A program made the translations under genes and the position numbers. Below are positions 23,237 through 38,417 of a stretch of DNA of 64,000 nt, one piece after another. Position 1 is the stretch's first letter. The number at the start of each line of letters is the position of its first letter. The stretch lies in the NCBI RefSeq assembly GCF_000327385.1, contig NW_008709027.1, positions 2,219,952 through 2,283,951 of the forward strand, read 5' to 3'. The stretch is from Lottia gigantea. Its lineage: Eukaryota > Mollusca > Gastropoda > Lottiidae. The notes beneath the pieces were generated by a model. That model worked only from the letters and a program-made list of their open reading frames with translations. It ran no database searches and was not told the DNA's origin.

Positions 23237-26200
23237 CTGTAATACAACAATACAGAAATATGTAAAACAATCTTCGTATGATTTCTGAATTGGTTTTTTT
23301 CTGTCATTTCACAAATCGAATTATCATATGTATATGTTTTTGTTTGAAAATGTCTTCAGGTCTTTAGAAATTTAGGATGTGGTCATTTGAATAAGGCTAA
23401 GCTAAGTGACGCAGTGGCTCCGACCCACATTTTGAAAATACTGTATGTAAATTCGAATTTCCAATAAACATATTTTCACTTTAGTTTTCATCAAGCCGAA
23501 GACGTTTCAAAATTCTAAGCATTTCTTTTTGAAGAGATTTTATATGAATAAATATGAAAATATACAGAATATGATAAATATAATCAAATATACATGATGA
23601 ATGTATTATATTAAATAACATTCAGTCGGGTGTATTCATCACACCTTAGCCATACATAATAGCGAGGTAACAAGTAACTTTATATTGAAATTTCACAGTA
23701 ATACTTTTCTGTACTTGAAAGAGATTCTTTCTTTAAAAGCTGATAAAAATTACTACAATTTATTTACATTTAAGAATTTTACCGAATTAATCTATTTTAC
23801 AATGGACGATTTTATGTGATTTGTGTAGATGAAAATATTTACTCTGGTTTTAAACTATTTTTTTGTTTATGTCATTAATGTTCCGTGTATAATGAGAAGT
23901 GCAAATGTAATTGCAGTGGAAACTGAGATATTATTATTGGTTTCTATGGAAACATAAAGAAGTGCAAATTCCAGTTTGCTTTGGAAAACTCACAAGTAAT
24001 AAAAATGAATAAGTAATATTATATTTATAATAATTTTAGAATGATGTCAATGTCTCACACATACAAACAATTTATCTTTAAGGTTGTTACAGTCAGTAAA
24101 CATTCTTATTGATATTTGCTTGAGGCAAAACAAGATTTGATCAATAGATAAAAGAGTGGAAATTGAAGATTACTGGAAAATACTTCATGTTAGGACAGTT
24201 CTTTTATCTTCTAAAATAGACATTCTTGTGTTTTAGTCATTTATTGTGACAAGTATGTCAAGTAGTGTTTCACGGTGTTAGTGGTTATGGGTTACAGACA
24301 TCATTGAAGCCTGTCATAGCTCAATTGTTAAAAAATCCTATAGAAATAAAAAAAACTGGTTATTAAAACATTTGATTTTAATTAATAGAAATCGTGTAAT
24401 CTATATGAAATATTACAGTGGGCTGTGTGACGTCACAGATTCCACTAATACGTGGCGTTCAACCATAAGGTTTTACAAGAATATCAGAATTCTTTTCCAT
24501 ATTCTAGAACCAAAACAATCTAGATGTGAACATCGATCGCATTTGACAAATTTGAGAAAACACCAATCCAAGATTTTGTATTCCTGTTGCTGACACAAGG
24601 TTGGTCAAGCATTGAAGGTAGACAAATGATAACCGCAATTTACCTCTTATAGCTTAGGAGTAATGCTTTTTGGTCAGACATTATTTAGTCTGTTTTGTGT
24701 CAATGTCATTAGAAATAAGGAGTTTAAATTCCTAGGTCTGTATTTATTGACAGAAAGATGTGAAAAAGTATAGACAGTTCGATTTAACGACACGAAATAG
24801 AAAAACTCCAGATCCCCTATCACTGGTGAAGCTTATTATAATTCACTAGAGACCAGTTATACAGCTGATATCAACCAAATGGATTGAAACCATATAATCA
24901 AGTCTGTTGATGATCAGTCTAGTTTCTTGTCTCTATCCATCCAACAATAGACACGGGCTATCTATCAAACATCAAAGATCAGCGTTTCCAATAGATCTCT
25001 ACTATCTAAAACAATAATAAATTGAAGATTTAGTCAACGTAGCTTAATAATCTTAATTTACTTTATTCAAGTACATGGAATACATATTTCATATACAAGA
25101 AAATCCAAAAATAAAACGCCCGTGTAAACTAAACGTACATAGCTGGAAAAACAAGATCTTTTATTTAAGTACAGCATAACTTCTCGGACTTGGATACAAG
25201 TTATGTCCATCCAACAAATTTTGACTTCAATGAATAGAAAAAAAAATCACAAAGAAGATCGCAAACTTCTGATCAACCGGCTAAAACGGTGAGCGGAAAA
25301 AAATTTTGAACCCAATAATCGTAAAGTGTAATAGGCCAATGACTTTGTAATTGTAGCTGTTAGTTCTGTTCCTAGAAAATTGCAGTGATAAAACATGAGT
25401 TTACAACTATCACGCAAGCTTTAACAAGGAGCCCCCAGCAACGATATATCTCGAAATTCAAAACAGAAACTCACATAGACACTCATGAGATTTACCAGGT
25501 CGCTATCTTGACATTGAAATATTATATTTTAAATACATCTTTTTAGTGGAAAATCCCTTGTCTCATTGAAATCACACCAGACTATATACACTTAACACCA
25601 ATCTTATTTGTTTTAATGGAAATGATACATATAGAAAGTTATAAATCATGTTTTATTGGATCTTAAAATCTATTCGAAGCTGAATCTCTGTTCTTTCTGT
25701 TTCAGTTTTAAAGACTCACTGGGGTCTATGTGTAGTATATAGTCTGCAATCATACTTGTATAGAGTATATGATAATGGGAAAATTTAAAATTTGCAGATT
25801 TCTTAACGAAGAGCCAGGCTGTATGACGATGTTTTAAGGCATACTTAATGTGATTTCAATCATACATGAAAAGTGCGTTCCAATTGTACTGACCACGACT
25901 AAAACTAATGCTATGAAATATATCTCCTATCTTGGAATACCAAACCAAATTTTGCTTCTTCATCACGTGTGTACATGAAATTGACACGGATCTCGTATAT
26001 CTTCACTATAATATTACAAAGTTAAATCGGACACTGTTTTCAGATCATCTTGCAATCTTTTTTTTTTATCTATTGTCAAGTTACGTTAATGTGAATAAAG
26101 TGTTCTTTTACTCTACATTTCCAATGTGTAACGTCTTCTTTTTCCTTATAAGACATCATTTATGTCGCCAATATGACAGACATGACTAACCTAACGGATA

Positions 26201-26734
26201 TATTCTGATCTCAGAATTATACTGGATTTCTCGTCGTTTTGATAATATTAACACTCGTTCCCTCTGGATACATTTACTCATTAGCTATATAATATAGTGT
26301 ATTGTGTTCCTGTTTAAATATGCCGAATCATTTGGCATAATGATGTTAACAAGATAATTCCCTGAGTGATAACCTAAATACCATTTGAATAATAAATAGT
26401 CATATGTAGATTTATACCAGTATTCAGTGCCATTCATTGTCACGATAAATTCTGGTCTTATAAACTGTTTACAATTTAACCACCAAATATGAGAAATAGG
26501 AACAACAAATGGTTAGTGATGAAGCTACTAGCGTTAGATGTATTACCATGTACTTACAATAGATGACTTGAGATAGACTCGCGAGGGTTTAATCGATTAC
26601 ATTATAAAAAAAAGGATACAAGATAAGTACTTTAATGTAATTAAATTCTTCGTTAATGTATATTCCCAATTTCATTTCCGACATGTACATATATTTTATG
26701 GTTTTAATTTCAGATCGAGTAATTATCTAGCAGA
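23237..26734. other. AT-rich intergenic or 5' intron of the Ly6 gene
   Basis: About 3.5 kb without a supported gene. It probably contains the missing 5' exon of the Ly6 gene at 22107-23236. The short ORFs at 24372-24593 and 25932-26189 have no coding character. Confidence 0.45.
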
Positions 26735-29656
26735 CTATATCAACAGTTTATCATCAATTATCCTCCATTATCCCATTAAAAAGCAATTTGGCGCAAAAAT
26801 TCTGAACCTTTTCCGTGCAGAGAGATTTATATTAAACAGCTATATATTATTATTCTTTTCATTGAGTTTTATCTATTTTGATGCAAGACTAACTATACAC
26901 TTGTTGAAAGTAGTTTAATAGGACTACAGGGGAAAACGTGTAATTATTAAAGTGTTGACTCAAATCTGAAATAGAGTGTCCCCTGTATTAATTTTGTAGT
27001 CCTTAGTAGTCCCGAATATAAATAGTTGCTCTGGTCGTGCAACTCTTCAAAACGCTATCTGCGTTCACGACAACGAATATAGAGCAATTCTGCAAATAAC
27101 ACATCAAAAGCCCGTTCAGAGGTTTTCGTCATCATACAGTTTTGAAAACCGCCAAGACTTGTGCTATAAATTTATTAACATTTGGTTGGTTTTATTTATT
27201 CATTAATCTCAAGATATATACCAGGAGTATGTTTTTAACTAGTGCATACTTTTAACATCAACATTATTTACTGTTAATCGCCCATCTTGAATTGGTATTT
27301 TTATATTCGTTAAATTTATTGATTTGAATTCTAAAACGTTTCATTATACCTTAAAATACTTTGATTCAAGACCATTCTATACAATTGATTTTGTGGACAA
27401 TTATTAAGACCATCTTCTATCAATTAAATTGATTTCATTCTATAAAACTAAGCTCTTAAATAAGTGCTTAGAAGTAATTATCTTTATTTGCTCGTAATAT
27501 TCTCTAAAACCATACAAGCTGTAATAGCAAGTATCGACCTTCGCTTCTATCATCAACAAAAATTGATCACATTTCACCCATTTATGACATTTTAATGTTC
27601 TTATGATTTAACCATTAAAGAGAAAACGGTGAATCTATTTCCACAATATAGCATTGAAAATAACTGCTATCTTTCGATTAATATTAAATCGATAAAATGA
27701 GTTAGAAATGAAAATACAGAAACTGATGTAGAGTTAAAAGGAAAGTGTCTGTTTCAGTATAATAACTTATGTATATTATCAAGAACAATATATCAACTGT
27801 AAGAATAAGATTATAACATTTCCTACCGTTTATATGAAAAGATTTTATTGTATTGTACAATCAATGACTTAATGTATTCTCATATTAACATACATCACAG
27901 TTTTTACAACTTGTGAATTAAATTTGATGATTTAATGACTGTATATATCACGATTTAAATAAAGCGTTAGTTTCTCGAGAAGAAGCTTAGATCGAAGTGT
28001 GTCAACAGGTCCAAAACAGTAACATATTGAGCATTGTGTGCAATAATCTATACAAAATACATTAATAGGCGCTTTTCCTTTGATAAGCTACAATCGGTGA
28101 TACCATTTACGAATCTGATTAAATGAATCACATAATAACAATCGTTTCAAATTTGATTGTTGTGACCTTATATTTGATTAAAGTATTTCGTCTGTCTATA
28201 TCAACAGTTTATCATCAATTATCCTCTATTATCCCATTAAAAAGCAATTTGGCGCAAAAATTCTGAACCTTTTCCGTGCAGAGAGATTTATATTAAACAG
28301 CATATTATTATTCTTTTCATTGAGTTTTATCTATTTTGATGCAAGACTAACTATACACTTGTTGAAAGTAGTTTAATAGGACTACAGGGGAAAACGTGTA
28401 ATTATTAAAGTGTTGACTCAAATCTGAAATAGAGTGTCCCCTGTATTAATTTTGTAGTCCTTAGTAGTCCCGAATATAAATAGTTGCTCTGGTCGTGCAA
28501 CTCTTCAAAACGCTATCTGCGTTCACGACAACGAATATAGAGCAATTCTGCAAATAACACATCAAAAGCCCGTTCAGAGGTTTTCGTCATCATACAGTTT
28601 TGAAAACCGCCAAGACTTGTGCTATAAATTTATTAACATTTGGTTGGTTTTATTTATTCATTAATCTCAAGATATATACCAGGAGTATGTTTTTAACTAG
28701 TGCATACTTTTAACATCAACATTATTTACTGTTAATCGCCCATCTTGAATTGGTATTTTTATATTCGTTAAATTTATTGATTTGAATTCTAAAACGTTTC
28801 ATTATACCTTAAAATACTTTGATTCAAGACCATTCTATACAATTGATTTTGTGGACAATTATTAAGACCATCTTCTATCAATTAAATTGATTTCATTCTA
28901 TAAAACTAAGCTCTTAAATAAGTGCTTAGAAGTAATTATCTTTATTTGCTCGTAATATTCTCTAAAACCATACAAGCTGTAATAGCAAGTATCGACCTTC
29001 GCTTCTATCATCAACAAAAATTGATCACATTTCACCCATTTATGACATTTTAATGTTCTTATGATTTAACCATTAAAGAGAAAACGGTGAATCTATTTCC
29101 ACAATATAGCATTGAAAATAACTGCTATCTTTCGATTAATATTAAATCGATAAAATGAGTTAGAAATGAAAATACAGAAACTGATGTAGAGTTAAAAGGA
29201 AAGTGTCTGTTTCAGTATAATAACTTATGTATATTATCAAGAACAATATATCAACTGTAAGAATAAGATTATAACATTTCCTACCGTTTATATGAAAAGA
29301 TTTTATTGTATTGTACAATCAATGACTTAATGTATTCTCATATTAACATACATCACAGTTTTTACAACTTGTGAATTAAATTTGATGATTTAATGACTGT
29401 ATATATCACGATTTAAATAAAGCGTTAGTTTCTCGAGAAGAAGCTTAGATCGAAGTGTGTCAACAGGTCCAAAACAGTAACATATTGAGCATTGTGTGCA
29501 ATAATCTATACAAAATACATTAATAGGCGCTTTTCCTTTGATAAGCTACAATCGGTGATACCATTTACGAATCTGATTAAATGAATCACATAATAACAAT
29601 CGTTTCAAATTTGATTGTTGTGACCTTATATTTGATTAAAGTATTTCGTCTGTCTA
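26735..29656. repeat. 1.46-kb tandem duplication, two copies
   Basis: Copy 1 (26735-28195) and copy 2 (28196-29656) are almost identical. I saw one substitution near the start (cctcc/cctct) and a 3-bp difference in a TA run ('gctatatatt' against 'gcatatt'). Each copy holds an imperfect hairpin ('ggactacagggga' with 'tcccctgta...gtagtcc'). No ORF over 60 codons. Very recent, or unmerged haplotypes. Confidence 0.95.
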
Positions 29657-32600
29657 CTTTTCTCCAGAAGAATCTATAAATATTTAATAAGGCATCTTGT
29701 CTAGAGGTTAACTATATACGTAGATTCTTCAATTCTTTATTTATGAAATAACTGATACCATATCAACGAGAAATCGTCATTTATTTTAATTACACTTAGA
29801 ATAAGTAGAATTCTTGAAATTATTCGATTTCATTACTTTCTACTAGCTGATCAACGTTTTGTCATAAAATAAGGATATAAAAAGATTTTATATAGCATTC
29901 ACAAATTTACTCAATTGCAAATCGATCATTATAAAATCGTAACCTTTCCGAGTTGTAAAAATCACCGGACTTAAATTAAAAGTATTCCAACAGTTCTGGT
30001 TACTGTTTAACAACTGATCATCAATATCAAATTTCTGTGGCTGTCATTTGTACAGGCATGACATCAGACAATGTATCAAGATTATACTTCCGATTGTCAA
30101 ACTGTAGGTTAACATGACCATGCAATAGCACTCATAAGAGCAAAAAGGTTTTCTAAGGATGACAGCGAATTCTTCAAGGACTGTCTATTAACTTATCAAC
30201 CGTCTAGTTATTTATGTTATAAATGAATGAAGTATTCCTTGTGGAGTCCAGTTTGTGACCAGTTTCCTCGAAGTAACTGATATAATTTACTTTCAGTCTG
30301 ATTCCAGAAAATTGGCTCCAACCACGTAGAATAATTTCATTCTTTTGACATCTAGTCAGCTATAGCTATATAGAAAGCTGAATCTAAAAGTAACATGGTG
30401 CCATATTATTTCTGAACATTTTGACAGGTAGGCTACTGATAAATTTACGATATATATAGACATATTTTTAAGCATATAATTAATATGTGAACTTTATTCC
30501 TAATTGTAGGTAGAGTTCCAAATATATTTTACATAAATCTTTTTGATCTAAATTGATAATAGTTACTTTTTCAAATCTATATACATAGAAAGTTTATCTT
30601 TATCTGAATGTGGCAAGAAAATAATTTTTATTCACAAGATAATAACCTCTGATTTTGCCTCTTAAATTCAATGTTTTAAGAGCATTTTTGGGTGATGCAG
30701 CTACGATCAGAATACATTAATTACATGGCAAATGGTTATCACAGAGAACTAAGAGGAAGTTTATCATTTTCTGATCAAATCAGTCCTTTTTGAAAACAAA
30801 ATCATATGGTTACGTCAAAATTGGAATGGATCGGGTTTATGTGCTACTTTTCAGCTACTTATTGCAGAATGTCAACTGAAATCAATTATACATTATAAAC
30901 AATATAGCTGATTAGACTCGCCGGTATCAGATGTTTGGGTAAGCATGCCCTGCCTTGTTAACCACGCCCACTATTTTTATGTTAAAAAAAATATTTTTTT
31001 GCTGAAGAATGACCTCGTTGACAATATTGTCTACCAAAAATATAGACATATTAATGTGTGATAAATATATAAATAAAAATAAACAATATAAGCAATGTGA
31101 AGGTAACTCAAAAAATGAGTAGAAAGGACTCTGGATCGACTCAAACCAAAAAATGTTCCAAGTTTTTTAAATTTTGTTAATTCGTCATTAACCATACATT
31201 AATAATTTCAAGTAAACAAATTACCAGTTTAATATTCTAATGAGAATTGTGTACGCAATATTATGGCAAATGATGTATATTATACCTTAAGAATCGAAAG
31301 AATGTTAGCAGGTGATTAATTTACATTAGATCATTAACACCTAAATTATTCTTCTTCACCGTGAACAGTGGATAAAGTTGATAACTTATCGATTTCTAGT
31401 GTTTTTTGTCAACCTTTTCTATACAACTGACTGTTTTACTGGAACTGTTCGTTACAGTAATGATTAACTCGCGATCATCCCGTCTCACAAAATAATATTT
31501 ATGTTCCAATATCCAGTATAATTAGTATTTACCTAATTTAATCAGCCCTAATTACATCAAATACAATATTAATCTATAATATAATATAATATCATATCAA
31601 TCTGTGTCACATATCTTATATAGCAATTTGAAAATGGACATACCCAATACCATGAATAGAAGTACACCAAAAGTGAGATATTGTTATTTCTTCTGGAGCG
31701 CTTGACATCATCGGATGTCATCTGTACTTTAAAAATGACTTCAGGTCAAAGAGTACAATTAAGTACCCAAGTACATGTCGTACTGCGATTTTGTAAGGCA
31801 GTGGTACGCCCTGGTGATTGAACTCAAACCAGAGATATTCTGATTTCGCAAAGATGATTACTATGACTATAGTCTCTGCTTATTTCAACTTTTCATCTGA
31901 TTCTACAACTTGCTTGCAGTCTTTTGATTCTGATTTTCGGATTCTGTCAGTAGCAAAGCAGACCTTAGCCGCCTTAGATGCTGCATGAATTAAGGATGTG
32001 ATGAATATGTTTTTATTTACCTTTTAACAATGAAAGCAGCCAAACAAAATGCACCGGTATAGATATGTAACGTTTGAGGGTAAAGAGTGTAAGATTTCGT
32101 TAAGAATTTTCCTTCGTTTGAATAAATCCAAAACGAGTGATTAGCATTTTAATCCAAGAAATGTTTTTAGTCTTTCTGTCTTTTTTTTATTTCGGATAGG
32201 AAAAACAAAGAGACCAATGATTGTGGAATGTCTATGAGTTCATCAATAAACATTTGCCAACTCATCTCAATATGTCTGGTAAGGTCTATTGTATTTTCAA
32301 TTCCATGAACAAATGGTGATAATTATGGTATCTATCAACCTTGAAAACTGGTGATTCTCTAAGAATTGGTTAAAAGCTTGTAGCAATAGTCGTGTTGTGT
32401 AATATTTACTCAGACTTTATAATCTGATTTATCTCTTCAATCGATTTTCAACCAATTCACAACCCAATTACTACCATGCAGACTGTAAGTAATTGAAAAT
32501 TTAAGACGACTTGCTGGATTTGATGTCCTCTGATGCCTGATAGGGTGAATTTCCTTACATTAAACACTGTTTTCTATTCTTTAAACACATCATTGGTAAC

Positions 32601-33449
32601 ATTATAACTATAGAATATTGAAGCTTGAAGCTCTTAAAAACTAAGTTGACATCAAACATTAAATAACTGACTTTGATCTCACTTGGATAGTAAAATTAAT
32701 AGCGTAAAAAACAAATTAGTTTTACAATATGCCTGCAATCATCTCAAACAGTATTCAATATCAGATAATTTAATATCATGTTCTCGTTATAGAAGTGTGA
32801 TGTGTTTGAAGTTTTAAATCCACCCACAAAGTAACCTGGGTCATCCTAAAGGTCAGAATTGTCTTTTTTAACCAACTGAAGCGATAACATAGCACAACAA
32901 AAGCTTTAGAATTTGACGAGGATTATAAATCTAAACCTTTTGACTGGGAAGTTTTAACATAATGTCTATACTTCTTCAGGCAGTGCATTGGTGTTTCACT
33001 ATGACTTCTTTCTAAGCACAACAAAGAATGGCTTATAATTTATGTCCTATCTTGATGATACTGAGATATACATTTATTTATTAGGCTTATTGCAAAGATT
33101 CATTGCTAAGAAACAAAATATGAGCACAGGATGGGTTACATATACATCTCCAAGATGCCGCTGATAATGGATCAGATATGGTGGTTTTACTATACACCAA
33201 AAATAGATCTTTATTACGTGAAAATTTAAAATTGGAAAACAGCTCACAGAAGTCGTAATTTTCTGACAATCTATGGGTTAGGATTACCTTTCGAAAATTC
33301 CATTCCAGTTTGCTCTCTTAGAGATTCTGACATTGGATGGGAGTGTTGGTCCTGGACAAACAAAGCTCAGAACAATAAGGCGTAAACCCCTATGTTATTT
33401 TATGTCCTCATATAGAAATACATTTATATTTTAGTTGACTCAATATATG
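29657..33449. other. AT-rich intergenic DNA, no gene seen
   Basis: Nearly 4 kb without a supportable ORF, RNA gene or recognised element. Confidence 0.55.
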
Positions 33450-33616
33450 AAAAAAGCTAGTGGCGGAGCAAGAGGGAGGTGGGCAAATATCTGATATTTT
33501 CCAATCTAGTTATGAGATTTTTGCTTTTGGGGTTGCGAGGGCGGCGGCGGGAAGGGGGGGGGGAGGGGGTGTCTGTCCGCTCGGTAGCCATCTTTGGCTC
33601 CGCCACTGAAAAGAGC
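33450..33616. mobile_element. Short hAT-type MITE with GC-rich core
   Basis: Ends 'agtggcggagc' and 'gctccgccact' are inverted repeats. Flanks 'aaaaaagc' (33450-33457) and 'aaaagagc' (33609-33616) match at 7 of 8 positions, fitting an aged 8-bp hAT target duplication. The core has a G-rich run near 33540-33570 in an otherwise AT-rich region. Confidence 0.8.
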
Positions 33617-35013
33617 TAACCATGAGATCATCAATAATATTTCATCTATTTCCATTATCAGATCCTACCGTTGTTTTAGTACGATCTTAATCATTAATAA
33701 TTTAAATGACTTGTGATTGTTACTAGATGATATCTATAGGAGACGAACTTATTTTCCTCTCTCGGTTGGTTTGAGATATTATCTTCAAGCGCGCCACTAT
33801 ACTTTCTGTCACTGGAATTCTACAGAGACTGCAGCCAGAATAATATAATGAAAATAGTTTTCAAACAAACATCACTCAGGTTCTTCTCATTTTCGCTTTA
33901 TTGATTTAAGAAAACAACAGATAACGAGTCAGCTGAAATGAATTTTTTTCATTTCCCAATCACACTTGAAAATAAAATATGACGTGACATAACTGACAAG
34001 AGAAAACTCTCAGTTAACCATACCAATTCTGTTTGAAGAAATAACATTGATTTTCTCTTTTACTGTCATTTTCCTATAACTGTCTTCCTACAGGGAACCA
34101 TGTTAATTCAATTTTTATTCAAATTATAAGAAATCTGCAATATATCTTATTGATAATCTTATAAATAATCCCACAACTTCAATGATTATCAATTATTCAC
34201 GAACTTGAGAAGAGAAAAAATCAAATCAGCTTCAGTTTAAGAAATGAGATGTCTTTTCAAAAATACTTTCTTTGGAAATTAATGGAAATGTGGTTATTTT
34301 CTAGGTAATTATTACTGGTTTATTTATGTCCAGTAAGAGAAAGCTATGGTTAATGTTACGGGCTGTCGGTTTCAGTCATTTAATCAAGAGAATTGCGTTA
34401 AAGTTAATTTCATTTCTATCTCTTTGCAACAAAACAGAAGTCTTAAACACTCGATATTCTTTTTGATTGAAGAACAGTTCGATTTTTCATATTGATAATG
34501 ATAAGTGATCTGTTTAATCTTTCATATTATTCACGAAAGATAACTTTTAAGCTTTTTATGTATTTTATGAATTTTGAACTGATTAGAAATTAGAATCAAA
34601 GGTTTTTTTTAAGGGGATATGAAATCGATCAAGTATCCTGAAATGGGTAATGGAAAGAAACCGGTTGAAAACCCCTGCTCAAGATAGTTGAGGCACGACA
34701 CGGTGCAGATCCATATATGATTTGATAATCATATCTTCCAATTCACAGGAATGCATCTTTAACCTAATCAAAATGAAATTAGTACTACTGAATCTCATCT
34801 AACCATACAAGTTATCTAAATAAAACAATGATTTAGGTATAATGTAGATTATTTTAAAAATCAAGGCTGAAAGGTTATTATAAACATTCGAATCTACTCA
34901 CTCTTTCATTTTATAAACAATTTCATCTTCAAAATGTCTTTAGATCATATTTCTATTGTAAATAAATTTCAACAATCTTTTTGTGGCGTTTATTACCCTC
35001 ATATAAACTGTTT
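33617..35013. other. AT-rich intergenic DNA, no gene seen
   Basis: No supported feature. Confidence 0.55.
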
Positions 35014-35474
35014 AAGATAGCTTACCAGGCAAGTTAATATACACCCACCGGCAATTTTGATTTTAAATAAAACTATTTGGCAGTAAGTAATAATTACCAG
35101 TATGAAATATTCAACCTTCAGTCATACACTTCTTTTGAACATTTAGGGCGATACTCAATAATATTACCACGTTTCATCAAAATCTGTCAAGAATTGGGCC
35201 TTCTAGAGTGTATACGAGCTAAAAATTGAACGAGTTTTTAAGAATAGGGGCTATAACTCATACTTAATATTTTTCGATTATTCGGATTTTCAATAGGGTT
35301 GATAACAAACACTCACATCAAATTTTATCAAAAGACGTCAAGAATTGCACCTTCTAGAGTGTTTACGAGCATTTCAAGAACAAGGGCAATAACTTATACT
35401 AAATATTTTTCGATTTTTCTGATTTTCAATAGGGTTTATTCTTGGGTGATTTCAAACCAATCAGTCAAGAATTG
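35014..35474 (+). repeat. Satellite-carrying repeat element, 5' half only
   Basis: It starts with the same head as three other copies ('agatagcttaccaggcaag', then an 'acacccacc' variant of 'tacgcccact'). It continues with about two diverged tandem units ('catcaaaatctgtcaagaattg', 'agggcaataact'). The GGAC tract and hairpin 3' end are absent, and it runs directly into a LINE-associated repeat at 35475. Confidence 0.7.
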
Positions 35475-35620
35475 CGCCACATCATCCAGAGCCGAGTTTC
35501 AGCGCCATGTCAATCGACCCGACCAGATCTAACGAACAACCAAACAAACAACACAGAATCATCCAATTTGAACCAATCAAACTACCAACTACTACGACTA
35601 CTAACCAACTAAAGATGAAA
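35475..35620 (+). repeat. Fragment of a LINE-associated dispersed repeat
   Basis: This matches 56815-56960 closely ('gccatgtcaatcgacccgac', 'acacagaatcatccaatt', 'accaactactacgacta'). At 56.8 kb the same sequence lies 3' of an RNase H-bearing LINE relic, so it is probably part of that LINE family's UTR. Confidence 0.75.
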
Positions 35621-38417
35621 GAGTTATTCCCAGTTTTTAACAAATTCTTTTAGTGCAGTGGGTTCACCAATATAGGTTTTGTTAAATAATTAATTCCATC
35701 CCTTAAAATGTTAAAAATCATAAGGTTGCCTTTATAACTTTTGTGTTAATCATAAACGATTAAAAACCAAACCATGGCATGCGCCACCCATGAAATAAAT
35801 TGATGAATCCATTTTATATGGTTAATGGATTTGAAGTTTATTGTATGTGATTTATACTGAATCACGAATTATGCTTCCTTTGTAATCGTAATAGATTATG
35901 ATGCAACAGGCAGAATCAATATTTTACATTCATGAATGTTTTATTTCATTTTTTTCCAATAAGTGCCTTTATAATTACTACGTTTTTATAAACTTTTAAT
36001 CAATATTGGAATAAAATTGCAAAGTAAAGATTCGTGTATTTAGAGACATAAAGCAATATCTGTAAGATAAGTATCTCAACTTAAAGATATTATCCCAGGT
36101 AGATGTTTTCAAAATGATCACAATACCTAAACATACATGGTTGAACAAAAATGCAGAATAGACTTTCCGACCAAAGTTCGAATTTTTCACGATTTTAAAA
36201 CTCGGACTGACAATGTTGCTATAAATACAAAGCTGATAACAAGTTTATAATTGTCAGGTCATGTGTATATAGAGTCACTGCCATTAATCACGATTTGAAC
36301 ACATTTTGAAACTTGAGTAAAATAGATTCTATAGAAATATTAAATCTTGTGAGAACCTAACTTTAAGGATCAATAATTAGTGAAGAACCAACATGAAATA
36401 ATGATCCTGATCTATCTTAATGATTATTCATATCGACCATATGAACAATATCATTACAGGTAGTGTATATACTAGCTTCACTATATTAATATAAACATCA
36501 CATTATTATCTTCATTAGTCCGGAGATATTAATCTCTAATACATTTAGATTTAACCAGAAGTGACTTTAGTTAACCTGACATATTTATTCAAGAATTCAT
36601 CAAATTTTGCTCATTTGTACAACAAACTTACCCATAACACTTTTCAAATTCATATTGTGATAGTGGGTTCAGAAGTAGTTAAATTTATTTAATGTTATTC
36701 TAATACATATATAATAATAATAATAATAGTTTATTAAAGTGTAACAAATCATTACATTACATATCAAAATCTATATACAGAATAAAAAAAATGATTTCCG
36801 GCCATATTTGGCCTACGTGACTCTTCATGTGACTCTATGTGATTAAAGATGATTAAAGATGATTAAAGAGTACCTTTCTATGATATATCCCTTTAAATGA
36901 AAATGGAATTTTTTTTGCCAGGCCTGTGGCATTACTGTTGATTAATTTATTTTGTCTATACCCAACTTCAAGATCTTTAGCGCGTACAACCTATATACCA
37001 AACGCGGCTGTGGTAACATACTACATAACATTTCATATAGGCATACACGAAATTTGAGGTTATAATTCTACGATCATCTGTAATCCACATGTCATAACAT
37101 TATCCATGAACTTTGAATGTTTATATAAGAAATAACAATACCCAGTACCTAGATATTCCTGGGTTATTCTGACTTTAGTTCCTATAGTTTATATTCACTT
37201 AATTTCCTGCCACTAGTGCATTTTATTGATGCTTTAATTCTCTTGACACACTGAATTGACACAAACAATTTATAGTGAACTCTACTGAGGGATAGTAATT
37301 CATAGTGTATATATTTTATACTTCTTAATCTGACAAAACGTATTTGAATATCATTCCAATTAAGAGAAGTTTGTCGATATAATTCTAATGCTTAATGGTT
37401 CTTATCATGAAAATTAAAATTGACTATGACTAAATTGAATGGAACAGTCTACTGAGTTTCCTGACTTATACACGACTTATAAACTAATAATCAATGGAGA
37501 TTATCATTTGTTGTCGGGAGATTTTATTTTTAAATTATTTCATTTAGAAATGTCAGGCAAGTTAAAAAAAAATTCCGGGTAAAAAGGTGTGAAAAACTTC
37601 ATCAATTCGAATAGCAAAAGCGTTATAGCATGCTTAAAAATTCTTATTGATTATAATGAACATTGACATTTGTTTTTTTGTTTTTACATCTGGAGCCTAA
37701 TTACTTCGAAGCCTCGAAAAAAGCATTCTTTAATATCGTTATACTAATTAATGGATCGACAGCAATGTTATTGTCAACTTTGGCAATCTAAAATCAACTA
37801 ATACAATTATTTTATTTCAACGACTTTTACAGATTATAGTGATGTATAAAACGTGAAATAACCTGTTCCTGCAATTTTCTTTTACATATGTTACCTTAAG
37901 AGAAAGGCTCACTTTGCTGGATTTTGCCTTAAGAGTAAAATTAAGACCTGTTAATTAAATTTGATTAAAAATACCAACTCTACCTAAGCTAATTTCAACA
38001 TGGTACAATGGCGTGTGTTCGTGTTTACCATTTCCAAAATAATGACAGTACGAAGAGTATCTGGACAAGCGACACTATAGTCAATGGATTTTAATGGCGA
38101 ATCAAATATCTTGAGCTAGAAGAGACACTACATATGACACATTTCTGAATTGGTCAGCTGTGATGTAATCCAATAGGCCTAGACTTCAGAAGAATTGCTT
38201 TCATTAGATAAATTGTGTGAACCCTTTAAGTAACATTTTAAGATTAATTCAGATTATTTAGCGAGGTCGTTGCAAGGCTTTGTATTTAAAGGTTACATCA
38301 GTGCATCATGATAAACAGTGAACTTATCTATAAATTGTAAATAAAAATAAATTCAATCAATATTGTATTCAACCATGAAATAAAATGTAGTTAGTAGACT
38401 TACATTCCTTTCTAAAA
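35621..38417. other. Intergenic, with a possible LINE 3' end at 36707-36830
   Basis: At 36711-36735 a TAA microsatellite is followed by 'agtttattaaagtgtaac'. Read on the minus strand this is a polyadenylation-like AATAAA followed by an ATT tail, as at a LINE 3' end, but no coding sequence is attached. Elsewhere nothing was recognised. Confidence 0.4.

Noticed and set aside
23411-23426. A SINE head fragment ('gacgcagtggctc')
   Set aside because: Only about 12 bases match and the sequence diverges at once; chance cannot be excluded.
31770-31850. A possible tRNA or SINE on the minus strand ('gagttcaatcacc')
   Set aside because: A weak box B-like word without a matching box A or cloverleaf.
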